This document shows, one piece after another, positions 45,984 through 54,578 of a stretch of DNA of 64,000 nt. Each line of letters opens with the position of its first letter. The first letter of the stretch is position 1. Below the pieces are notes generated by a model that was not told the origin of the DNA, did no database searches, and worked only from the letters and a program-made list of their open reading frames with translations. The DNA is from Psychroserpens damuponensis (GTDB taxonomy: Bacteria > Bacteroidota > Bacteroidia > Flavobacteriales > Flavobacteriaceae): assembly GCF_000826655.1 (NCBI RefSeq), contig NZ_JXJO01000001.1:1-64000 (forward strand). The letters are read 5' to 3'. The position numbers and the translations under genes were made by a program.

Positions 45984-47426
45984 ATGAAGATATTTAAAAT
46001 TAGTCTGTTGTTCATTTTAACTTTGTCATTAACAAGTTGTTTTGAAGACCAAGATGACAACCTTATATCTGCAAGTGAAATTAATGATTTTGTTTGGAAA
46101 GGTATGAATGCCGTATATTTATATAAAGATGAAATCCCTAATTTAGCAAATGATAGGTTTACGACGAATGAGGAGTACGGTAATTATTTAAGTGATTTTG
46201 CTGAACCAGAAGATTTATTTAATTCTTTAATATTTCAACCAGAAACAGTAGATCGTTTTAGTAGGCTAATACCAAATTACATTGAATTTGAGCAACAATT
46301 AGCTGGAACTTCAAAAAGCAACGGACTAGAATTCAACCTCTATCTTGAGCCTGGAAGCGATACCGAAGTTTTTGGTATTATTAGATTAGTACTCAATAAT
46401 AGCGTTGCTAGTAATTTAGGATTACAGCGTGGTCAAATATTTGATGCTGTTAATGGCATACAATTAAATGTAAATAATTTAGAAACATTACTAAATCAAG
46501 ATAACTATACCTTAAATTTTGGAACTTATAATGATAATGGAACAGATACCGTAGATGATGATACGATTACATCAACTACAAACAGTCAAGCATTAACAAA
46601 AGAAGTCTATACCGAAAACCCAGTTCATTTAACAACAGTTATTGATGTGGATGGAGAAAATGTTGGATACTTGGTGTATAACGGTTTCACTGGAAGTTTT
46701 GATAATCAATTAAATGCTGCATTTGCTCAACTTCAAGCTAGTAATGTACAGCATTTGGTATTAGATTTAAGGTATAATCCAGGAGGATCTGTACTGACCG
46801 CATCATATTTAGGAAGCATGATTACTGGACAGTTTACAGGAGACGTATATTCTAAACTTTTTTTTAATAATGATCAACAAGCGTCCAACAGAGATTTCAA
46901 TTTTGTAAACGGTTTTGATGGTAATGCAATAAACAGTCTAAATTTAAGTAAAGTATATATTTTGACCACCAATAGATCTGCTTCTGCAAGCGAACTCGTT
47001 ATAAACAGTTTAAGCGCTTATATTAATGTAATCCATATTGGAGATGTAACAACTGGAAAAACACAAGCATCTCGTACGTTTTACGATTCGCCAACATTAG
47101 AAAATGAAAATATTAACCCAAATCATACTTACGCTATACAGCCTTTAATTGCCAATTCTGTCAACGTAAATGATGAAGAAGTACCTCCATCTGGATTGAT
47201 ACCCAATATAATCATTTTAGAATCACCTAGAAATTTTGGCTTATTAGGTAATATCAACGAACCACTTCTTGCAGCAGCAATTGCAGATATTCAAGGTGAC
47301 GGACGCTTTAATCAGTCTAGCGAAATATATAGACCAATTAAAACGAATCTAAATTTAAAACCGTTTGAAGAAGGTATGTATTTAGATACTGATGATGTAA
47401 TCATAAACCGGTTAAACTTTAATTAA
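45984..47426 (+). CDS. S41 peptidase lipoprotein
   Basis: 480 residues. Lipoprotein signal ending LTSC (Cys19). A PDZ-like segment (about 130-190) and the S41 core follow, with Ser334 in NRSASASE and Lys359 in TTGKTQ at the expected 25-residue spacing, and LVLDLRYNPGG. It is shorter than the Tsp-like protease at 33724 and belongs to the Bacteroidota S41 lipoprotein group that faces the outside or periplasm. Substrate unknown. Divergent from the sigma factor operon, ended by a hairpin terminator. Confidence 0.9.
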   Translation: MKIFKISLLFILTLSLTSCFEDQDDNLISASEINDFVWKGMNAVYLYKDEIPNLANDRFTTNEEYGNYLSDFAEPEDLFNSLIFQPETVDRFSRLIPNYIEFEQQLAGTSKSNGLEFNLYLEPGSDTEVFGIIRLVLNNSVASNLGLQRGQIFDAVNGIQLNVNNLETLLNQDNYTLNFGTYNDNGTDTVDDDTITSTTNSQALTKEVYTENPVHLTTVIDVDGENVGYLVYNGFTGSFDNQLNAAFAQLQASNVQHLVLDLRYNPGGSVLTASYLGSMITGQFTGDVYSKLFFNNDQQASNRDFNFVNGFDGNAINSLNLSKVYILTTNRSASASELVINSLSAYINVIHIGDVTTGKTQASRTFYDSPTLENENINPNHTYAIQPLIANSVNVNDEEVPPSGLIPNIIILESPRNFGLLGNINEPLLAAAIADIQGDGRFNQSSEIYRPIKTNLNLKPFEEGMYLDTDDVIINRLNFN

Positions 47427-47441
47427 TCGAGTTTAAAACAT

Positions 47442-47472
47442 AAAAAAACCACTCTTTTTGAGTGGTTTTTTT
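47442..47472. terminator. Bidirectional hairpin terminator
   Basis: AAACCACTC pairs with GAGTGGTTT (47460-47468) around a T5 loop, with A- and T-runs outside. It separates the S41 lipoprotein gene from the convergent B12 surface-protein gene. Confidence 0.88.
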
Positions 47473-47505
47473 TATTTGATTTAGTTTTAATTTTAGAATT
47501 ACATC

Positions 47506-48900
47506 TTAATTAAAGTAAATTCCACCAGGAATAATATTTACTGTTGCATTTGCATCTAATGTATTAGAAGACAAGTTATATGATGACAGAGTTCCGTTAC
47601 TTGTAAAATCTCCTGCATCAACACCATATAATACTGAGTTATTTACTGTCATTCCGTAGAAACTTAAACCTGTAATTTCTGCAGTGGTTGGTAATGTTGT
47701 GTCACTAGTTGTCATTTTAAAAACACTTCCGGCAGAATAATAGTATAATGATCCATTATCTAAAGCTAAATGGTTTGGGTGTTCTGTTACTGCAAAATCT
47801 ATAGACGTGATACTATTATCTGCCGTATTTATTTTTGATAATTTTCCACCAGTTTCATCACCTGTCCAAGATGGCTTACCACCTGCTAATACCCATAAGT
47901 TTCCTGAGTTATCTAATTGCATAGAATTTGGAACATCACCAACAGTAATTGTAGAAGACACCACATCTGAAGTCGCATCAATAACAGATATCACGTTATT
48001 TTGACCAAAACCACCTTGATGAGCTACATAAAGTGTATTATTACCCGCTATGATTTCTTCAGGACCTTCTGCAACAGAAATTGTTTGAGCAGTTAGTGTA
48101 TTAGATGACAAATCTACTACGGCTAAATAATCATCTGTAGCAACAGATCCATCACCCCAATTTGTCACATATCCTTTTCCGTTTGCAAATGCAATAAATC
48201 TAGGGTTATTTAATCCTGTATCAATTGTTGCTACAGACTCAAACGTGTAACGATCTACAACTTCAATAGAATTAGTCGCATTTAATATGATATAAGCTAA
48301 ACCACCATTAAACCCAATACTTTGAGCTGTGTCTCCCAACGGATTAGAATTTACAGTACTATAAATATTATTTTCAACCGTTTGTAAATCATAAGACACA
48401 AACGATACAGAAGCGTTTCCTTGTCCAAAATTACCTTCATGAGATATTAAAATCCCATTTTCAAAAGGCGCTGTTTCATTATCTATTATAGTAATAGATG
48501 CAGAATTCGTATTTGATATAAGTTCTAAACTTCCATCAACGGCCTCTAAAGTTATAATTAGAGATTCATCATTCTCAATATCTAAGTCGTCAATAATACT
48601 AACAACTAAATCAATAGAGTTTTCTCCTGCAGGAAGCATTAAAGAACCAGATAAAGCATCGTAATCTAAACCTGCTTCTGCAGTTCCAGAAACAGAATAG
48701 GTGATTTCTACATCAGCGGCAAAAGTTTGAGTAGAAATAATATTAAACATAGCATTGCCTACTGTCTCATCATAAGTATCCTGAGCTGACTGGATTCTTA
48801 TTTCAGAAATTGAGCTTCCACTAATATCATCATCGTTACTACAAGATGTAAAAATTGCGCCTATTAATAAGGCTACTAGCATTAATTTGTTAAGTTTCAT
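47506..48900 (-). CDS. BtuG-like surface lipoprotein: Calx-beta domain plus YncE-like propeller
   Basis: 464 residues. Lipoprotein signal with Cys20 (IFTSC), then a serine/acid-rich stretch (SNDDDIS) of the kind that directs surface export in Bacteroidota. Residues ~30-140 form a Calx-beta-like domain (GTAEAGLDYDALSGSL, DIENDESLIITLEAV). Residues ~145-464 form a beta-propeller with repeated NPRFIAF, AYIIL and GPEEIIAGNNTLYVAH blades. It follows the TonB receptor by two bases, downstream of a cobalamin riboswitch. In Bacteroides, BtuG is a YncE-like surface propeller that hands B12 to BtuB; the same role is inferred. The N-terminal Calx-beta-like domain is an addition compared with the BtuG I know. 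Confidence 0.82.
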   Translation of the reverse strand: MKLNKLMLVALLIGAIFTSCSNDDDISGSSISEIRIQSAQDTYDETVGNAMFNIISTQTFAADVEITYSVSGTAEAGLDYDALSGSLMLPAGENSIDLVVSIIDDLDIENDESLIITLEAVDGSLELISNTNSASITIIDNETAPFENGILISHEGNFGQGNASVSFVSYDLQTVENNIYSTVNSNPLGDTAQSIGFNGGLAYIILNATNSIEVVDRYTFESVATIDTGLNNPRFIAFANGKGYVTNWGDGSVATDDYLAVVDLSSNTLTAQTISVAEGPEEIIAGNNTLYVAHQGGFGQNNVISVIDATSDVVSSTITVGDVPNSMQLDNSGNLWVLAGGKPSWTGDETGGKLSKINTADNSITSIDFAVTEHPNHLALDNGSLYYYSAGSVFKMTTSDTTLPTTAEITGLSFYGMTVNNSVLYGVDAGDFTSNGTLSSYNLSSNTLDANATVNIIPGGIYFN

Positions 48901-48902
48901 TG

Positions 48903-50735
48903 TTAAAATTTAAGTATTAAATTGATTGTAAAATTTCTATTTTGCATTGGTCGCAATGCTACGTTTTCGTAATAAGTATTATAAATATTATTTATTCTGA
49001 AATCGGCCTCATAAGTCAAATCTCCTGTTGTATTAAACGTATAAGCTACACCTAGATTCCCAACATCAAAACCGTCAAGTGTATTACCTATAATTTCAAC
49101 TTCACCATTATATAAATGTTGATAAAAAGCAGTAAAAGACTTATAATTATAAGCTAAAGACACATTTGCTTTGTGTAAAGGCACATAAAACAAACGTTGA
49201 TTTTTTTCTACATCTTCGGTCTCTGTATATGAGTAGGCACTTACAAAATTAAATGTATGTTTATTGAATGTTTTTTGGATGCCGAACTCTGCTTCTAATC
49301 CATAGTGTTTGGCATTAGCTACGTTTACAGGATTCCAGTATCCTGTAGCACTATTTGGTCGCCATTGAATCAAATCTGATGTTTTGATATAATAAGTGTT
49401 CAGTTTTAAAGTCGCTTTCTTATAATTAAACTCATGACCTAAATCTACTTGATAGGATTCTTCTGGGTTTAAATCTAAATTACCTCCAGGATTCCAATAC
49501 AAATCATTGAATGTTGGCACTCTAAAGTTTTTAGAAGCATTCAACTTTATCGCATACCATTCTAAAACTTGATAATTTACATCACCAGCAAACACTAAAG
49601 GGCTATCAAAATCTGATATTACATCTTGGCGTACATTTAAATTGTATTGTAATTTTTTACTTGGTCTATGATTTAGAATAGCTGTTGCAGAAAAAGCGTT
49701 ACGTTTGGGCTCGTTAAAGCTATTACCAATTGCTGTGATGTGATTAAAATCTGTAATTACATTTAGACTGAGTCGTTTAGAAAATTGTTGTTTGTAACTA
49801 TGCTTAATTAAAAAGGTATTGGTTTTACCTTCAGAAAAATTATCTAATGATTTATTTTCAAAGTATTTAAATCGTTCTTGTAAATGACCTGCTTTTAAAG
49901 ATGATGTAAATTGATTACCTATGTGCGTCCAATCTATCATACTACGATAGTCTTGGGTTTCATATTTACTATTTGAAGGTGCTAACAGTGTTGATGAGAA
50001 CTCACGATCACCTCTAAAGTTTTGATGATATATTTTTAAAACGTCCTTTTTAGAAAGTATATATCCTAAATTAAAATTGAGATCTAAATTATTAAATGCG
50101 CCATTTTCATTTTTACGATCTGTACCTAAAAACTTGTAATCATTTTTAGAATTCACATAAGCCGCACCAATATTTGCTGACCATGTTCCATTTCCGAAGG
50201 AAGCATTGTAATTTATATTTTGCGTATCAAAACTACCATAGGCAAGTTGGACACGGTTATCAAAATGGTGGTTAAAATCTAAATCGTTAGACAAATGAAT
50301 TGTACCACCAATAGCACCACTACCGTATTGCACGCTTCCGCCTCCACTTCTAATGCTAATATTATCGTAATTTGATGTTGATAGGGCATTAAAATCTACT
50401 TGGCCGTTGAGTTGAGAGTTTATATTAATTCCATTCCAAATCACAGCAGTTTGAGAGGCATTTGTTCCTCTAAAAGATGGCGATGACACCATGCCATAAC
50501 CGTTTTCTTTAAAATATATGTTAGAATTAAAACGCAAAACATCTGTTAATGACGTTTTATTTTTTCTCAAAAGTGAATCACTCAATACAGTTAGCTTATA
50601 ACCTTTAGCGTATTGTTTCAATTTAACATCACTCAATACCACCTCGTCCAACTTTTGAATAGAATCTAAAGTTGTTTGTGCCCAAGTTAAACTGCCAAAA
50701 AGCAGCAATAAAAAAAATAGTGTTATCTGTCTCAT
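48903..50735 (-). CDS. btuB: TonB-dependent outer-membrane receptor, vitamin B12 (BtuB-like)
   Basis: 610 residues: signal peptide ending LTWAQ, a TonB box-like DEVVLSD at 30-36, a plug domain (about 45-150) with SPSFRGTNASQTAVIWNGI and YGSGAIGGTIHL, then a 22-strand barrel ending in an aromatic-rich terminus (FTINLILKF). The size is close to E. coli BtuB and far smaller than SusC proteins. The cobalamin riboswitch directly upstream and BtuF/C/D-like genes opposite make B12 or another corrinoid the likely ligand. Confidence 0.88.
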   Translation of the reverse strand: MRQITLFFLLLLFGSLTWAQTTLDSIQKLDEVVLSDVKLKQYAKGYKLTVLSDSLLRKNKTSLTDVLRFNSNIYFKENGYGMVSSPSFRGTNASQTAVIWNGININSQLNGQVDFNALSTSNYDNISIRSGGGSVQYGSGAIGGTIHLSNDLDFNHHFDNRVQLAYGSFDTQNINYNASFGNGTWSANIGAAYVNSKNDYKFLGTDRKNENGAFNNLDLNFNLGYILSKKDVLKIYHQNFRGDREFSSTLLAPSNSKYETQDYRSMIDWTHIGNQFTSSLKAGHLQERFKYFENKSLDNFSEGKTNTFLIKHSYKQQFSKRLSLNVITDFNHITAIGNSFNEPKRNAFSATAILNHRPSKKLQYNLNVRQDVISDFDSPLVFAGDVNYQVLEWYAIKLNASKNFRVPTFNDLYWNPGGNLDLNPEESYQVDLGHEFNYKKATLKLNTYYIKTSDLIQWRPNSATGYWNPVNVANAKHYGLEAEFGIQKTFNKHTFNFVSAYSYTETEDVEKNQRLFYVPLHKANVSLAYNYKSFTAFYQHLYNGEVEIIGNTLDGFDVGNLGVAYTFNTTGDLTYEADFRINNIYNTYYENVALRPMQNRNFTINLILKF

Positions 50736-50778
50736 ACCTCAAAGACTTTTCTCCCGAAAGTCATTTTTGATTTAAGAA

Positions 50779-51031
50779 CTTGGCAGGTCTCCTGACTTGT
50801 TTTTTATTATTTCACCTTCCCAGTAATTCACCAGTGGTATAGAAGAAAATAATAACTCAATTAATGAGAAAACTGTCTAAATTTGACTGTCATTTCGAAC
50901 GAATGTGAGAAATCTCATAAAAAAGATTCTTCGCTACGCTCTGAATGACACTCGTAAACAGTTTCAAACTTACAGTTGCGGGAACAGTTCTGGAATTGAA
51001 ATTAATGTCTCACCAGATTCCCTTTTAATTA
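50779..51031 (-). promoter_or_regulatory. Cobalamin riboswitch upstream of btuB
   Basis: Read on the minus strand the conserved blocks occur in order: GGGAATCTGGTGAGA (5' part, to 51008), GTTCCCGCAACTGTAA (50985-50970), CCACTGG (50837-50831), GGGAAGGTG (50821-50813) and the B12 box AGTCAGGAGACCTGCC (50797-50782). The btuB start is 47 nt further on. The arm between the CCCGCAACTGTAA block and CCACTGG is unusually long, because a dispersed hairpin repeat (50888-50950) sits in it, bracketed by an AAACTGT/ACAGTTT stem (50964-50958 and 50876-50870). The core blocks are intact, so function is likely retained. Confidence 0.93.
50888..50950 (-). repeat. Dispersed hairpin repeat inside the riboswitch arm
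   Basis: On the minus strand it begins TGTCATTCAGAGCGTAGCGA and continues with AGAATCT, identical over 27 nt to units of the 37.7-kb array. It ends in TTCGAAATGACA, closing a hairpin. Confidence 0.88.
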
Positions 51032-51038
51032 ACGTAGT

Positions 51039-51068
51039 CGTCATTCTGAACTTGTTTCAGAATCTCAC
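51039..51068. repeat. Dispersed short hairpin repeat (TCATTCTGAAC type)
   Basis: CGTCATTCTGAACTTGTTTC followed by AGAATCTCA, with TTCTGAA/TTCAGAA arms, lies just 5' of the riboswitch on the transcribed strand. It is related in its ends to the TGTCATTC repeat family. Confidence 0.6.
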
Positions 51069-51157
51069 CATACTTTTACGTATGTGATTAGCGACTTAGT
51101 CAAACCAAAATTCAAGTGCAAAAGTACTATAATAAAGTAATTCGATAACACAAATCG

Positions 51158-51265
51158 CTACTTTTTCTTGTTCATTTTATAGATGAGATAAATAAACCCA
51201 ATTAAAAAATGGCCAATAATAACACCTGCAACAATATATAATGTTAAATTTGAATCGCCTCTCAT
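51158..51265 (-). CDS. Candidate 35-residue single-pass membrane peptide
   Basis: ATG at 51265 to TAG at 51160-51158. The peptide starts MRGDSNLTLYIVAGVIIGHF, continues as a hydrophobic helix to about residue 29 and ends KMNKKK, a textbook inside-positive anchor. A promoter with -33 TTTTG and -7 TAATTTTG at 17-bp spacing lies 15-44 bp upstream. It lies between the riboswitch-controlled btuB operon and the divergent btuF operon, on the btuB strand, so it may be the first gene of that transcript. No family recognised. Confidence 0.6.
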   Translation of the reverse strand: MRGDSNLTLYIVAGVIIGHFLIGFIYLIYKMNKKK

Positions 51266-51279
51266 GGTATAATTTTTAT

Positions 51280-51309
51280 CAAAATTAATGATAAAACGTC
51301 AAATCAAAA
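51280..51309 (-). promoter_or_regulatory. Promoter for the small membrane peptide and btuB transcript
   Basis: Minus strand: TTTTG (51309-51305), 17 bp, TAATTTTG (51287-51280). It matches the Bacteroidota consensus. It would place the riboswitch in a long leader behind the 35-codon ORF. Confidence 0.6.
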
Positions 51310-51325
51310 GTCACAAATGTTACCA

Positions 51326-52486
51326 ATGAAATACTTTAAATTTTTCCTCATTCTTTTACTCATAAGTTCATGTAAAAATGAGACAAAACAAGACCTAATT
51401 ACAACTCCTACAGCGCAACAACAAGAGTTAAAATATGCAGAAGGTTTTGTAGTTACAAATGCTAAAAACTATAAACTACTAACCATTAAAAGTCCTTGGC
51501 CTAAGAGTGAAAAAGTTTTTAAATATGTATTAATTTCTGCGGAAGAAGCTGCTAAAACAACATTTTTGAAAGATGACTACGATGGCATTATCATAACACC
51601 TGTTCAAAAAATTGTAGCAACCTCAACTACTCATATTCCTGCATTAGAACTTTTAGAAGTTGAAAAAACGTTAATAGGTTTTCCTGGAACAGATTATGTG
51701 TCTTCGGAAAAAACTAGAACTAGAATAGATAACGAAAGTATTAGAGAGCTGGGCAAAAACGAAGGCATCAATACCGAAGTTTTATTAGAATTACGTCCAG
51801 ATGTGGTGGTTGCTTTTGGAGTTGATGGCACCAATAAAAGTATGGAAACGGTTGAGCGTGCAGGAATTCCTGTAATCTATAATGGTGATTGGGTTGAAAA
51901 ATCACCACTAGCTAAAGCCGAATGGATTAAATTTTTTGGTGTACTCTATAACAAAGAAAAAGAAGCCAATTCTATTTTTAATCAAATTGAAAACGATTAT
52001 CTAGAAGCTAAAAAAATAGCATCAAAATCTACAACACAACCAACAGTGTTATGTGGTGCGATGTATAAAGATGTATGGTATTTACCAAATGGCACAAGTG
52101 CAGAAGCACAATTTTTAAATGATGCCAATGCTAATTATCTTTGGAGTGACACCAAAGAAACAGGAAGTATTGCCTTGAGTTTTGAAGCTGTTTTTGACAA
52201 AGCTCAAACGACCGATTTATGGTTGAGTCCCTCGTATTATTCAAGTTATGAGGCTTTAGAAAAATCTAATGTGCATTATAAAGAGTTTAGCGCTTTTAAA
52301 GACAAGAACATTTATACGTTTTCTAATACCACAGGTAAAACTGGAGGCGTTACCTATTATGAATTAGGTATGGCTAGACCAGATTTAGTACTTAAGGATA
52401 TGATAAAAATCTGTCATCCTGAGTTATTACAAGATTATGAAACAACGTTTTTTAAGCCTTTATTGTTAACTGATACAACAGATTAA
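51326..52486 (+). CDS. btuF: ABC transporter substrate-binding lipoprotein (BtuF-like)
   Basis: 386 residues from ATG 51326 (MKYFKFFLILLLISSC, lipid Cys16); an ATG three codons upstream is possible. Class III (PeriplBP_2) fold: ALELLEVEKTLIGFPG, ELGKNEGINTEVLLELRPDVVVAFG, and a long interdomain helix LAKAEWIKFFGVLYNKEKEAN. Fe-siderophore binders share this fold, but the divergent cobalamin riboswitch and btuB/btuG-like genes point to B12. First gene of the btuF-btuC-btuD run. Confidence 0.85.
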   Translation: MKYFKFFLILLLISSCKNETKQDLITTPTAQQQELKYAEGFVVTNAKNYKLLTIKSPWPKSEKVFKYVLISAEEAAKTTFLKDDYDGIIITPVQKIVATSTTHIPALELLEVEKTLIGFPGTDYVSSEKTRTRIDNESIRELGKNEGINTEVLLELRPDVVVAFGVDGTNKSMETVERAGIPVIYNGDWVEKSPLAKAEWIKFFGVLYNKEKEANSIFNQIENDYLEAKKIASKSTTQPTVLCGAMYKDVWYLPNGTSAEAQFLNDANANYLWSDTKETGSIALSFEAVFDKAQTTDLWLSPSYYSSYEALEKSNVHYKEFSAFKDKNIYTFSNTTGKTGGVTYYELGMARPDLVLKDMIKICHPELLQDYETTFFKPLLLTDTTD

Positions 52487-52496
52487 TGTCATTCAG

Positions 52497-52586
52497 AGCA
52501 TTCCGACGACAGTCGGAGTCGAAGAATCTATACATTGGAATTTTATAATTTATAAATAATGAGATTTCTCGTTCTTCGAAATGACA
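52497..52586 (+). repeat. Dispersed hairpin repeat in the btuF-btuC gap
   Basis: Begins TGTCATTCAGAGCATTCCGA, contains CCGACGACAGTCGG and GAAGAATCT, and ends CTTCGAAATGACA. It fills nearly the whole 94-bp gap, and its final ATGACA overlaps the annotated btuC start. Confidence 0.85.
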
Positions 52587-53633
52587 AATGAGAACTACAG
52601 TAAAAAAGTGATTAAAACTAAACACACATATTCATTTATAATTTTAACAATGCTCTTATTGCTCTGCTTTGTTGTGAATATTAGTTTAGGCTCTGTGAGT
52701 ATCCCTTTTTCCGAAGTTATTCAAAGTATTTTAGGAAATTCAAGCAATGACTCTTGGCAATATATCATTCAAGATTATAGATTACCAAAAGCATTTACTG
52801 CTATTTTGGTTGGTTCTGGTTTAGGTATTTCGGGATTGTTGATGCAAACCTTATTTAGAAATCCGTTGGCTGGACCTTTTGTTTTAGGCATTAGCTCTGG
52901 TGCCAGTTTAGGTGTTGCATTAGTCATTTTAGGTTCTGGATTATTTGGAGGTATTTTTGCGAGTGTACTTATTTCAAAATGGAGTATCGTAATTGCTGCT
53001 AGTTTAGGGAGTTTTCTCGTATTATTAGCTGTTTTACTTGTCTCCTCAAAAGTGAGAGATACGATGGCGATTTTAATTATTGGACTCATGTTTGGCAGTA
53101 TTACAGCAGCCATTGTGAGTGTACTCTCCTATTTTAGCTCTGCGGAACAATTGCAACAATACATATTTTGGGGCTTTGGAAGTTTAGGTAACCTATCGTG
53201 GAATGAATTGTTTATTTTCTTCGGAATTTATATCATCGGAATCCTTTTAGCCATCTTTTCTATAAAATCACTAAATACCTTCTTATTAGGTGAAAATTAC
53301 GCCAAAAGTTTAGGTCTAGATGTAAAAACGAGCCGATTTATCATCATTATTGCCACAAGTTTATTAGCAGGAACTATAACCGCTTTTGCTGGACCTATTG
53401 CTTTTATTGGCTTGGCCATACCACATATGACGCGACAAATTTTTAATACCTCAAATCATCAAATACTGTTACCAGCTGTATTTCTATTTGGAGCTGTCGT
53501 TATGCTTATTTGTGATAGTATTGCACAATTACCAACAAGTGATTATACCTTACCCATTAATGCAATTACCTCTTTAATTGGTGCTCCTGTAGTAGTTTGG
53601 TTATTGGTACGACAACGTAAAATGGTGTTTTAA
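52581..53633 (+). CDS. btuC: FecCD/BtuC-family ABC permease
   Basis: 350 residues (or 341 from GTG 52608) with about ten membrane segments. Family motifs: DYRLPKAFTAILVGSGLGISGLLMQTLFRNPLAGPFVLGISSGASLG and GPIAFIGLAIPHMTRQIF (the loop that couples to the ATPase). It moves the substrate across the inner membrane. The ATG at 52581 is formed by the last bases of a hairpin repeat (AAATGACAAATGAG). GTG 52608 (VIKTKHTYSF) begins nearer the first membrane helix, so the start is uncertain. Confidence 0.87.
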   Translation: MTNENYSKKVIKTKHTYSFIILTMLLLLCFVVNISLGSVSIPFSEVIQSILGNSSNDSWQYIIQDYRLPKAFTAILVGSGLGISGLLMQTLFRNPLAGPFVLGISSGASLGVALVILGSGLFGGIFASVLISKWSIVIAASLGSFLVLLAVLLVSSKVRDTMAILIIGLMFGSITAAIVSVLSYFSSAEQLQQYIFWGFGSLGNLSWNELFIFFGIYIIGILLAIFSIKSLNTFLLGENYAKSLGLDVKTSRFIIIIATSLLAGTITAFAGPIAFIGLAIPHMTRQIFNTSNHQILLPAVFLFGAVVMLICDSIAQLPTSDYTLPINAITSLIGAPVVVWLLVRQRKMVF

Positions 53634-54428
53634 ATGACAAAAAGTAGCCAACATACCATCCTAAAAACATCAAATCTTACCATTGGTTATCAAACCAAAA
53701 AAGGAAAATCTATCATTGCAGACGACATCCATCTTGAACTCAAACAAGGAGAACTTATAGGTTTGGTTGGTGCCAATGGCATTGGTAAATCTACGCTTTT
53801 AAGAACTTTGGCAACTATACAACAACCTTTAGATGGTGCTATTAAAATACATGATACTACTCTAGATCAATATTCGGCTTTAGATTTAGCAAAAACCATG
53901 AGTTTGGTTTTAACAGAGCAACTCATGAGTAAAAATCTTTCGGTTTTTGAATTGGTCGCATTAGGTCGTCAGCCTTATACTAATTGGGTAGGCAATTTAT
54001 CTAAGTTAGATGTTTCCGAAGTAAATAAAGCCATAGAGCTTACAAATATTACCAACTTAAAACATCGCAAATGTTTTGAATTGAGTGATGGCCAACTTCA
54101 AAAAGTGATGATTGCTCGTGCCTTAGCTCAAGATACACATTTGATTATTTTAGATGAACCTACGACGCATCTAGATATGTATCACAAAGCATATATTTTG
54201 AAATTGCTACAACGATTAGCGAAGGAAACCAATAAAACCATTCTATTTTCTTCTCATGAGATTGATTTGGCCATTCAATTGTGTGATACAATGATTGTGA
54301 TGACCAAGGAAACCGTTGTATCAAATTCGCCATGCAGATTGATTGAGCAAGGTGTTTTTGAAACGCTATTCCCAAAAGATTTAATTGGCTTTGATAAGAC
54401 TACTGGAAGTTTTAGGGTGAAGAAATAA
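53634..54428 (+). CDS. btuD: ABC transporter ATPase (BtuD/FecE-like)
   Basis: 264 residues; starts directly after the permease stop. Walker A GANGIGKST at 46-54, signature LSDGQ at 150-154 (serine-to-aspartate variation of LSGGQ), Walker B LIILDEP at 170-176 and the H-loop SSHEIDLA. It energises B12 import with the permease. The location gives the substrate; the sequence alone would also fit ferric-siderophore ATPases. Confidence 0.88.
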   Translation: MTKSSQHTILKTSNLTIGYQTKKGKSIIADDIHLELKQGELIGLVGANGIGKSTLLRTLATIQQPLDGAIKIHDTTLDQYSALDLAKTMSLVLTEQLMSKNLSVFELVALGRQPYTNWVGNLSKLDVSEVNKAIELTNITNLKHRKCFELSDGQLQKVMIARALAQDTHLIILDEPTTHLDMYHKAYILKLLQRLAKETNKTILFSSHEIDLAIQLCDTMIVMTKETVVSNSPCRLIEQGVFETLFPKDLIGFDKTTGSFRVKK

Positions 54429-54503
54429 TGACAGTGTAAGCAATAAATTGAATAAAGAATCTGTGACTAATAGAAATTCTTCAAACCTCGTTTTTGTGGT
54501 TTC

Positions 54504-54523
54504 AATCAAAATACATTTTGATT
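54504..54523. promoter_or_regulatory. Palindrome upstream of rmuC
   Basis: AATCAAAATACATTTTGATT has perfect 9-bp arms around a 2-bp centre. It lies 29 bp before the -7 box of rmuC, a plausible regulator site. The surrounding spacer also carries degraded ends of the hairpin repeat (AATGACA). Confidence 0.45.
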
Positions 54524-54551
54524 TCAATAATGCTCTAAATGACAAATTACC

Positions 54552-54559
54552 TATATTTG
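54552..54559 (+). promoter_or_regulatory. Bacteroidota -7 box (TATATTTG) for rmuC
   Basis: Exact TAnnTTTG match, 19 bp before the ATG at 54579. The -33 element is unclear. Confidence 0.5.
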
Positions 54560-54578
54560 ATTAAATTCTATTTTCTAT

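Noticed and set aside
50905-51087. Plus-strand 60-codon frame across the riboswitch
   Set aside because: It runs antisense through the cobalamin riboswitch and a repeat element and has no protein-like composition.
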